DNA of 28,351 bases from Actinomortierella ambigua. Its lineage: Eukaryota; Mortierellomycota; Mortierellomycetes; Mortierellales; Mortierellaceae. Below are positions 9,673 to 18,961 of this stretch, in pieces. Position 1 is the stretch's first letter, and the number at the start of each line of letters is the position of its first letter. Under the pieces are notes generated by a model that was not told the origin of the DNA, did no database searches, and saw only the letters and a list, made by a program, of their open reading frames with translations. The stretch lies in the NCBI GenBank assembly GCA_016098155.1, contig JAAAJB010000465.1, positions 1 to 28,351 of the forward strand, given 5' to 3'. The position numbers were made by a program, and so were the translations under genes.

Positions 9673-11568
9673 TGGAAGGGCTCAAGATGGGTATGTGACC
9701 ATGTCACTGTTCAGCATGGCCCTTTTCTGGTCTATCGAAGATGGCTTTCTGGGAGCTCAACGATGCTCAACAAGCTAGCTCAGCTTGTCAAGTGGTATTG
9801 TGTGCTTGTGTGCTCAGAACAAGAATGACAACGACAACAACAACAGCAACAACAACGATCAAGGCGCAGGAAAGAAAAAATGATGTTTGTCACACAATAC
9901 GTTCACCCTCCGTCCTCCCAAATGGTTATGGTTAGGAGAATGTAACCTACACATATACAATTACACAAGATTGAGAATGTTCGAGTGTACAATAAAGCGA
10001 GCGGGAAGAGAGGAAAAGAGAGTTGGCTAGTAGAGAACAATCTATCCCTGCATCATCATCACCCAAGCTTGGTGGTCTGTTGGTAGATGGACTGATTGGA
10101 GCCGTTGGGGGAAAAGAGGGGGGGGGGAAGAGGGTTTGTGTGTAGTTGCCCATTTCCTCCCACCATGACCATCCCTCCTCGCTCCTCCTCTCTAAATGGT
10201 ATGTATTACTTCATTCAATCAGTCACCAATGACATCTTAATTCTTTTGTGGTGCTTGCTGTGTCTTGCTCTCGTAAGGACTACAAGCAAAAAGAAGGCCC
10301 TTTTTTTTATTCCTCTTCTCTCTTTACTTTGCGCTGTCATACATACAAAGGCTGATCAGTGCATATCTGACTCCAAAGGACTTTCATGGATGTCTCCAAC
10401 AGCATTCTTCACCTTCTTCATGTGTCGACAAGATGGCTGAGCCTCCTACATTGGCAACAAGCTACTGTAGTCTCATGATCGCTGTGTCGACATCATCGAA
10501 GCAAGGAGCACCATCAGAAATGGAATCTGATCATATCAGGAAATGGGAAGGGGGGATGGAAGCAGTTTTTGAGACCGTCAAGGAGAGGTGAGGGAGAAGG
10601 GAGGGAGGGAGGGGGGGACCAGGATCGATTACACATACGCTCATGAGTGTAATGTATTGTTCGACATGTTAGATACCCGCTTCCACAAGGTAAGGCAGCA
10701 ACAGCAACAGCAGTGGTGAGACAGACAGGAAGAGGGCAATCATCCCACATGTGCGTGTGACAGTAACGCAGAATGGTAATGTCGTTTCCCATCTGCCCTC
10801 CCCCCCTCCCTTCCCTCTCCCGCCCCTTGCATTTTCATAGGCTAGGATTACCCAACACTTGTCGGCGGCTCATTGTCCGTCTAGCTACACTTGCACTTTT
10901 GAGCTCTACCGATCGCACGCGTTTCTCCAATGTACACTCTATCTGGTACATACTTGTGTGTGTGTAAGCACGACAACAAAAGAGCTTGGCACCTGCACCT
11001 TTTGTGTGGAACTGGCTTTCCTATTGTCTGCAAACATGACCGATTGAAATTCACACATGCTCGTTTGTTGAATGGTTGAGAGATTTGTGCTCATGCCACA
11101 AGGAACCCCTTTCTTTGCCCTTTCCCCAACTCCTCGCACCTCTTTTTTTTTTTTTGTCCTCTCCCTCCAAAAAGTCATCCAAAACCTTGTGTGCACCTCA
11201 TATTTTCCAATACGCCTCGGAAATTTTTCACTTCGCCCTGTCCCTCCACCAAGGCGTCGACTTGTCCAATCCAACCCTCTTTATGCATTCTTTGTGTCGC
11301 CTTCCCGTTGCACCACAAAAGTAAGGCCAGGGATGACATAGAGGTAATTTGCTATATTTCAATCGAGGAGAATATTGGTGTTCCGCGCCCTTTCTCTTGT
11401 CAAGAATACAAACGGGGGTCTGTTTTCAAATACTCACTGGTGATGCAGGTGCATATTGTTGTGCTCGACATAAGGCATGTCGCAATTCAGAGTAAATAAA
11501 ACGAGGGAGAGGAAACAACTTCTATCATCCATCTCACCTGTAGCTGGATTACTCTTTGTAATGATCTA

Positions 11569-11588
11569 TTTATTACTATTATTTATTT
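11569..11588 (-). terminator. Tandem AATAAA poly(A) signals for the HAD phosphatase gene
   Basis: On the - strand AATAAA occurs at 11587-11582 and again at 11574-11569, in an AT-rich patch 80-100 bp after the stop codon at 11670. The position and spacing fit a eukaryotic cleavage and polyadenylation signal. This supports expression as a nuclear fungal gene despite its bacterial look. Confidence 0.6.
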
Positions 11589-11669
11589 TACGTGTGAAAG
11601 GGGTTGGGGGTTTGGATAATGAAACAAACGGAGTAATATTTTGGTTGCATAGATTGGTCGTCGAGCCTC

Positions 11670-12296
11670 CTAGAAGCGAAGCTGGAGGAACCCTAGATCA
11701 GTATCGACCGCGACTTGCACTGCCTGCAGGCCACAGGCCTTGGCAGCCTCGACGTTCTCGGCCATGTCATCCAAGAAGAGAGTCTCGCTGGCCTCGAGAC
11801 CTTGGTCCTTGAGGATATGGTCAAAGGCATCCTTGGAGGGCTTGCGGGATCCAATCTCGTGCGAGTAGTACACCTTGTCAAAGAACGGGTGCAGGCTGTC
11901 CTCGGGGTAGCCCTGGAGACAGATTTTGTCCACATGTGCAATATGGAGAGCATTCGTGTTGCTCAAGAGGTACACCTTGTATCCGTAGTCGCGTCTCAGG
12001 GTCCGCATCAGCTCCAGACGGTCCTTGGGGAAGTCCAGCAGCATGGCGTTCCAGGCCACGTCAAACTCTTGATCCGTGACCGTCGCGGGCAAGCCGACCG
12101 CGGCGCGGACCTTTTGCCGAAACTCCTCCTCGGTAATCTTGCCCGTCTCGTAATCAACCAACGTGGCATGCGACCCATGCTGCGCCAATGTGGGGAAAGT
12201 GGTTGCTCCGAGAGCTTTGAATGCCTGTGACGTCGCCTGCTGATCCAATCGCAACAGAACATTGCCGAGATCAAAAATGAGATTCTTCACCATCAT
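11670..12296 (-). CDS. HAD-superfamily (subfamily IA) phosphatase, bacterial-type
   Basis: A single intronless frame of 208 aa starts MMVKNLIFDLGNV; either of two adjacent ATGs (12296 or 12293) could initiate. The HAD motifs appear in order: nucleophile Asp9 in FDLGNV, motif II Ser112 in LLSNTN, motif III Lys152 in SRKPS, and motif IV Asp176/Asp177 in LFLDD. The +2 acid/base Asp is Gly in FDLGNV, as in YihX-like sugar-phosphate phosphatases. The cap region is helical (about 15-95). The segments ETGKITEEEFR, AWNAMLLDFP and KVYYSHEIGSRKP are typical of the abundant small HAD phosphatases of Bacteroidetes. It is probably cytosolic, since there is no signal peptide or membrane segment, and hydrolyses a small phosphorylated metabolite; the substrate is unknown. 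Horizontal transfer from bacteria is an inference. Confidence 0.85.
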   Translation of the reverse strand: MMVKNLIFDLGNVLLRLDQQATSQAFKALGATTFPTLAQHGSHATLVDYETGKITEEEFRQKVRAAVGLPATVTDQEFDVAWNAMLLDFPKDRLELMRTLRRDYGYKVYLLSNTNALHIAHVDKICLQGYPEDSLHPFFDKVYYSHEIGSRKPSKDAFDHILKDQGLEASETLFLDDMAENVEAAKACGLQAVQVAVDTDLGFLQLRF

Positions 12297-15200
12297 GTTG
12301 TAACCACTGATTATGCGACACCGATGCTGAATGTGCGGATGGAAAGAGAGGGGTGGGAGATCACAGAGGAAAGAGGGGGGTGGGATTTTGTGCGAACAAG
12401 GTTAGACACGCCAGACACGCACGCAAATAGGCAGTTCCGCCCTCCGACTCCAACTTACCTTTGGACCCAACCCTTTCTTGTTCTTTTTTACACCTCCTTT
12501 TGAAAGTCGCCTGTGGTTCATCGCATTGTCCACTTTAGTCTTCAGCTTTGCAAGCATCCTATCACGCTGAGCTCTTCGGGAGCAACCACAACTCTAGGAT
12601 GTCCCTAATAATGCAAGGAAGACATAATCGTTGTCCCGGGTGTTTGGACGAGGGGCATCATGCCCTAGATGACGAGCATTGGGACCGCGACTATGAAGGG
12701 TAATATGCGCATGATGAGTGTGGACCACGCGAAGGATGTGGAGGCTTTCAAGAGTGTCATTTAAGCGATAGACCCAGAGCATCGCTGATAGGTGGTACGG
12801 AGTGCCCATGCGCTGGTTGACTTTTGTTGAAGGAGCGTGGAAAGAAAAAAAGAAAGGCGCTCAGGGCGCACGGGAGGACAACCCTTTACCAGGACAGCAG
12901 CATATCTTGCCGAAGCTCTTTATTAGGGCTCTTCCACTCGTGAACAGTGTTCCTCCGCGGACCTGAGGATCTACCACTCATCCTTAGCTTGACTCGTGAA
13001 GGAGCAGTCTTCACTCTCTCTCTTCCCTTTGAGAACCCCTGAAAAAGAGAGAGAGAGAGAGAGAGCGAGAAAGAGGGAGAGATGAGTAGGCTCGATTGGT
13101 GCGGATGACGAGCACATGCAGAGGATACGGCCCAATAAGCCAAAAGAGCAGTAGTGACGAGGGCCACAACTGGGAAATGCAATTCTCGCCAGATGAGTTG
13201 CAAGGCTACATTTGTCAACCACTGTCGGACAAGAGGTGTGTCTAGACTGCCCTGGCTATACCGTTTACCACATGAAAGTGTACTGTTACACTCTCCACAC
13301 CTTTCCCACAATGCTAACAGAAACTGCTCTCAACTTTGTGCATGCTCACCTTCTACTGCATAGACTACCTCTGAAGACTCCCCTCCTCTCTCTTCCCCGA
13401 TCAAATTCTAGAGGACCTGTCGCATTGTAACACAGGACAATGGAAATACCGCTTGGTACCCCAAGCAACACTTGTTGCGAAAATTGTTCATGTGATTGTG
13501 GGTCTTCACGACTAATGCACGACCATGCAAAACACTACGCAGCCATATCGCATAAAATAACATAGCAGCAATAAAGCGGATTGTATATATGGGTGGTGCT
13601 GGGAGGCAAGGCAAGAGCGACGCGTGTGCAGTCTTGTTTGGACACAGATGCGACGCATGTGCATTTGCTCCAAGTAGAGTCTTGTAATCGAGATTCTTCT
13701 TTAAACCATTCTTTCCCGATCATTGTGTCAGACGAACGTGATGAATATCTTCGTATGCCTCGCAGAAAAGTGATCGAAAGACGGAGAGCAGACACCTCCC
13801 GCAAGCACATCTCGAGAGGCCCTTGTTGACTACCGAATTGATCCTCCAGCCTCTCTGGTATATGCTTCACGACAGGAAGTAACCCCAGCAAGGTACCATA
13901 TCAAAACCAAGATTTATTGGAGTGTCAATGCCAACCATGACATACGGCTGTAGGTATAAAGCACGATCACCCACTTCTTGGTGAGTGAGAATGAGGGCTC
14001 CACTTTACCTTGTTAGTGATCGTGATCGTGGTTATTGGTGATGCAGGACGGGAAAAAAAACTCTGGACTGGGCTAGAGTCGAACACTTCACCACAACCGG
14101 TTGTGGAAGCAGTAATCGAGCTGAGACACGCTTCAGTCAGGAGTGCCCTTAGCGTATCCCTCTTAGCAATGGCTGCCATGCACCCCCAGGCAAAAGTTGC
14201 TATCTGTCATAAAGGTAGGAGCCACTCTTGTTCATTTTACGTTGAAACTGAACTTTGCGCGCCTCGAGGTTTGGATGGGTGAACGAAACAACTTGAAACA
14301 TTCCGGTCAAACATAAAGTAATTGCCTCAAGAACGAATCACTACTCCTCTCCACCCCCCTCCGACCTGTGGCCATGAAGATATGTGCACACTTTCCATAT
14401 TGGTGGGCCTGCTAGCAGGGGCAGCCTTCTACGCTATAAATGAGTGGAGAATCAGGGTAGAGGACAACGAGGGAAAAGGGGGCTCATGAAGGTGAAGTGA
14501 GAATCCAGTAGAACGATGAGCCGCGCTGAGGGCCTGCTGCCTGGTTCGACAGGAATGGATCACTACATGGTGGGGGAATGAATCGGGTATGTACATACAG
14601 ATGTCTGTCTTGCCGGCATTGAGGGAAAAAAGGTACAGGTAGTTGTTTCTTATTCTATGTCGCTCACTCATACATATTTACATACATATACATCTTTTTA
14701 TTTCTCTTCGATATGTCACACACACCAGATCTGACTGAAATTCCGGACTCCTTCAAGGACGGTCTGTGAGGTGAGCTGGTCGAGGCCGAGGTCAAAGTCA
14801 ACCATGAGGACGATTAGCGCAAGGTGGAGTCTCATTTCCATAGGGGCTGTGGGCCTAGCTGAGCTGTCATTACCTGATGTTGCCCATGACCTCGCCAAGG
14901 ATGGAAGGCCGCGACTGCTCATGAGGTTGGTGTCGGACAGTCTGCCACCGATATTTTTATAATTTTACTTGCCGAGGGCTACGAGCTGGTGGCTAAGGAT
15001 GAGCAAGCAGAACATCCACTTATGGTTGAGCACGCGAATAAACAATGACGGCACTTACTTCAATCAAGTACCTTCGCCAGTGAACTTACACGACCTGTCG
15101 AAAGAGTAAAAAAAAAAAACCTCAACGGGATGCATCTTTGATAACACTTCACAAACGCACGCAAGTATCTTGGTTATCCTTGTCATCCCCACCCGGGCAT

Positions 15201-17304
15201 TGCTGTTTTGCCGTCTCGCTGCTTGTTGTCTAAAGATGCTATTATTACGGGCCAACATTTTGTGGCATCGTGTCGACAGGAAAGGATATAATCGTTGAGA
15301 CCGCCGTTCTGCCAGGGCTTGGTTGAAGTCCGCCTCTTTCACTTGACTCAGCCTTTACGTTTATTGCTGCAGCTTGCCCATTTTCCTCGCAAATTCTTTC
15401 CTTTTCACTCCTCCTTTCGCTTTCTCCACCTCAATACTATTTTCCTTTCGCACGTTGTCATCATTAATGCAGTGTCCTGCTCAATCTAGTACCTTGCTCA
15501 TCCCTGTGTTTCGCTCAACGCTGAGCTGAATCCTTCTTACTACATTGTCTTCCTCGTCCTTATTGCGTAATCACTGGTGCATACTCTCACCTCAAGATCC
15601 TTCCACTAGTTGCTCCAGCTCCGCCGTTCATTCTTCCGAACAAGACACGTTCTATGGTAGTTTAGCTGCCGACACCAGCTATCCTGAAGAAGTTTTCTTC
15701 TATTCATATCGTCGACATGGATCCGCCATGTAAGGAAATCACTGCCGCCTGTAGCCACTCAACGATTGGTATGGATGAGTTGCAGGATAGCCACTAAAGA
15801 AGGGCCATCATGAAGACCTGACCTGACGTCCCCCTCCATCCGTTGGCATTTCGCGGTTGTACATGCCATAATTCGCCAACAGTCTCAAGGATGAGTCTGA
15901 GTACAATTTATTTGGAAACGGCCCTCACGGCCCCCTCCCCATCGGCCTTGGGCTAGACTCTACGAAGCTCGGAGTATTTTTTTTTTGTGTTGTTCTGTCG
16001 GAGCCCACATGTACGACAACGAGTTCTACATACATCTGGGGGGTAGGGGCTCTGGGGTGTCTTTGTGCATTTGCTCCGGCCTACCTGCCAGTAGCCAGCA
16101 CTTATGCACGATGGAGGCGATTGATACAAAAAAAAAAAAAAGAGGATCCATGTACAATGTCGACTAGAAGCCAACCACTAACATGGCTCAGAAATGACTG
16201 ATCTCGTCCTACTTCTCAATTCATTAATCGGCCCTTTTGCCCACCTGTAGCACATCTCTGCGACGTGTAAGGAGCAAAGGAAGGAGTTACAATCAGCAGA
16301 GGTTGTGAAATGACACTTTTGATTAGATAATCTGGCGAATGTCAAGGCATCACTCGGCTCTCAGTCACGTTACAGCTAGGGACGGACGCGTCCCCTATGA
16401 GGGGGAAGTGGACTCTATTCCCCATACAATGGACAGTAGACACATCGACGCGCGGCGATCCCGATCCATATCTCACAGGGCATGGCACCGTAGCTCCGCT
16501 CGCAGGATTCTTGCCGCAAGGACTCCAAGCTGCAAGTTTGCGTACTGTGTTGGTCGCAAAATAGAGAAAGGACGTCCACCAGAATGAGCTTTAGATTCCC
16601 AAGATCACAAGTCCGTTTCCAATAGACTCTCCCCACCTTTATATGTTACAAGCTGCATATGCTCTCATTACATGGTTTGTAGCTGCTCGTGTACACAGAG
16701 TCGACGAACGCTTCTCCTATTCTTTTCTTCGTGCAATTGAGTAGGTGGCATGATAGTTCAGGAGCCAACTTTGCAGTCCCCGGCCCGGAGAGAGGAGGCT
16801 TTATCTAGGCGACGTCTATAGCAAATGACGTTTAGTGTTTAGTGTCGTTCGTGCAATACAAGGCTGAGCGGTTGGTGGAGGCGTGGTGATGGACGTGGTG
16901 CAGACGCATGACCTGGTACACGATCCGTGGCTTGAGCGAGAGGATCGAGTAGCGATGGTGCTGTCCAGCAAGTGAAATAAGTCAAATAATAAATCGGGCA
17001 GCGGGACAGTTGCCCAGAGGATAGCAGGGGAGCAGAAATCTCTCAGGGGGAACAAGCCACGCGCTCTCCATTTCATTTCACTCTCACTCCCAACCCCTCT
17101 CCAACGTTCCTCCAAAGTAGAACACTCGCGACTCGTCCACCAGTCGCGACACGGCATCCACTCGTAGGCGCCGGGAAGCAACACACACCTTGAGGAAGTG
17201 CGAGCAGGAGAAAAAAAAATAAGGACAGGGCGCACACGAACGCTGCATCAGTTCCCAACCTCCCCTCCCTTCAAAAAAGAAAGAAAGAAAGAGGCAAAGA
17301 CAAA
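12297..17304. other. 5-kb gene desert
   Basis: No gene with recognisable domains is visible on either strand between the HAD gene and PIG-M. Unlike the region left of 10 kb, it is mostly complex sequence, with one (GA)n at about 13040-13066. Short open frames of 60-140 codons occur on both strands without conserved motifs. Some scraps look coding-like (12600-12810 and 14740-14965) but are broken by stops. This could be decayed mobile-element or pseudogene sequence plus the HAD and PIG-M promoters. I found no terminal repeats, transposase or reverse transcriptase motifs. Confidence 0.5.
14053..14106 (-). other. tRNA-promoter-like B-box next to a palindrome and T8 tract
   Basis: On the - strand, a perfect 16-nt palindrome (CCACAACCGGTTGTGG, 14106-14091) is followed by GTTCGACTC (14084-14076), which matches the Pol III B-box consensus, and then an eight-T run (14060-14053), which would be a Pol III terminator. 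The T-arm stem does not pair and the acceptor stem is poor, so this is not an intact tRNA gene. It could be a tRNA relic, a tRNA-derived SINE fragment, or chance. Confidence 0.2.
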
Positions 17305-18780
17305 ATGCTGGTCGTTCCATCATTCGACATCACATTCAAGCAGCTGATCGCGGCAAGCATCACACTGCATGCCATTCTGCTCATCTACGGCCACTGGCAA
17401 GATACCCATCTCGTCGTCAAGTACACCGACATTGACTATGTTGTCTTCACGGATGCCTCTCGTTACCTGACTCAAGGGTTGTCGCCCTACCTCCGGGCCA
17501 CCTTCCGCTATACGCCTTTGCTGGCCCATCTCTTGACGCCCAACATCTACTGGTTCGACGCCTTTGGCAAGCTTCTCTTCACAGGTGCCAACCTCTTGAT
17601 CGGTGTCTTGATCCAAAAGATCCTCTTGCTCCGTGGCATGCCCGAGTCACGTGCCGTTCGGTACAACGCCCTCTGGCTACTCAACCCCATGGTGGCCAAC
17701 ATCTCGACCAGAGGCAACGCCGAGTCAATCATTGGTTGCATGGTTCTGGGCAGTCTCTATTGTATCATGACGCGCCGGTTTTGGTCGGGCGCCTTTCTCT
17801 ATGGTCTCAGCGTGCATTTTAAGACCTATCCCATCATCTACTCGGTCGGTCTCCTGGTCATGATGGACGAGGAGCGCTATGGTGGCAAAGGCGGTCGGGA
17901 CCAGGAGGCGAAGGAGCAGCAGCGGAAGCAACAGTCATGGGTTGTTCGGATGGTCCGCGAGGCGATTGATTTTGTGACGTGGCGGAGAATCAAGTTTGGG
18001 CTTGTCAGTGGCGCATGGTTCTTTCTCATCACGGGCATCATGTATTACTTGTAAGTAATTTTTCTCCCAAAAAAAAAAAAAAAAAAAAGATGGGTCTTTT
18101 GACGGCTTGAAACGATGTGTCCTATCTTTTATACTCATGATTTCTTCTCCTCCCTATCTCTCCATCCCATTCTTCTGCTCCCTTTGCAATCTCATAGCTA
18201 TGGATACGAATTTTTGTTTGAGACATACCTGTACCATGTCACGCGGAAGGATCACCGCCACAACTTTTCGTTCTGGTTCTACAACATCTACCTGACCTTC
18301 ACCTCGCCGACAGGCACCCTAGTGGGCGTGTTGACATTTGTGCCGCAGTTGGCACTCGTAGTAGCGATTGGATTTTGTTTTGGCAAGGACATCTTTCTCT
18401 GCACCTTTCTCCAAACATTTGCCTTTGTCGCCTGGAACAAGGTCTGCACGGCTCAATACTTTATGTGGTACATTGTCTTCCTGCCGTTCCTCCTACCGAC
18501 CTTGGCGACCAACCCACGCTTTGGTCTACGCCGCTCTGGTGGACTCTTGTTGGCTTCCTGGATTGGGGGCCAGGCCTTGTGGTTGTCCCAGGCGTACAAC
18601 CTCGAGTTTCTGGGCCAGAACACATTCTTGCGCCTGTTCTTTGCCTCGGCCGTCATGTTTGCCAGTAATGTCTGGATCTTGTATGAAATCATCACTGGCG
18701 CCAAGTACGAACCTGTCTTTGGCTTCCAAGGTGAGGTGCGGAGGATCTGGGACGTGCGAGCTGCAGCAGCGTCGTCATGA
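17305..18780 (+). CDS. GPI14: GPI mannosyltransferase 1 catalytic subunit (PIG-M/Gpi14)
   Basis: There are two exons, 17305-18050 and 18198-18780, joined across a 147-bp GT-AG intron (GTAAGT donor, CATAG acceptor). They give 442 aa. The joined junction reads MYYFYGYEFLFETYLYH, a conserved PIG-M segment, followed by RHNFSFWFYNIYLTF. The luminal catalytic DxD motif is present as YTDIDYVVFTDA (Asp42, Asp44), right after the first membrane helix, and the protein has about 8-10 hydrophobic segments, as the family does. PIG-M adds the first mannose (alpha-1,4, from dolichol-P-mannose) to GlcN-PI on the ER luminal side, with the Pbn1/PIG-X partner. The start is supported by a purine-rich ACAAA just before ATG. 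The intron holds a 20-A run. The length is normal for the family. The gene converges on the ABC transporter, with 181 bp between stops. Confidence 0.93.
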
Positions 18781-18961
18781 AAACCCCCCCCCCTCCCTCC
18801 CTCACCTTCCCAACATACGAGACATAGAGTAACTCTGACAAAAAAATACCGTAAAATATTATATAAACTATATGCACTTTATAATATTAGAGGATGTATA
18901 GATGATGGTCTTGATAGAATGCAGGGAATGGAAAATGAAAAGAAATGGCCAATTGAATATC
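18781..18961. terminator. Bidirectional 3' region with AT-rich inverted repeat
   Basis: This is the spacer between the convergent PIG-M and ABC transporter genes. It starts with a C-rich tract and then holds an AT-rich island with a perfect 9-bp inverted repeat, AATATTATA (18855-18863) and TATAATATT (18880-18888), separated by a 16-nt loop. The symmetry would provide similar AU-rich efficiency or positioning elements for both transcripts. A role in 3'-end formation is inferred from position. Confidence 0.45.

Larger units (their letters stand above)
9026..11669. other. Pyrimidine-rich leader/promoter region of the TEA factor and non-coding spacer
   Basis: From 9026 to about 9680 the - strand is CT-rich, including (AAG)n on + (about 9383-9436), an AGGAGC repeat (about 9304-9325) and GAAA/GA repeats. 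This fits a fungal 5' leader and promoter for a - strand gene starting at 9025, though no clear TATA box is visible. From 9700 to 11500 the sequence is more ordinary, with pyrimidine patches and no gene I can defend. A hydrophobic + frame at 10096-10440 has no recognisable features. Confidence 0.4.

Noticed and set aside
8943..9707. 254-codon - strand Ser-rich frame
   Set aside because: It is a translation of (CT)n and (CTT)n repeats in the leader region. It is in a different frame from the plausible N-terminal exon at 8657-9025.
10096..10440. 114-codon + frame with hydrophobic segments
   Set aside because: There is no recognisable motif, homologue or promoter. Hydrophobicity arises from pyrimidine-rich DNA, so I treat it as chance.
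11715..12230. 171-codon open frame on +
   Set aside because: It is antisense shadow of the HAD phosphatase, whose four catalytic motifs are intact on -.
12886..13311. 141-codon - frame with a membrane-like segment
   Set aside because: Part of its length is a (GA)n repeat. The other strand is equally coding-like and no family is recognised, so it was not called a gene.
16816..17235. 139-codon - frame upstream of PIG-M
   Set aside because: It lies over the expected PIG-M promoter and leader on the opposite strand, with unusual Cys/Trp-rich composition and no motif.
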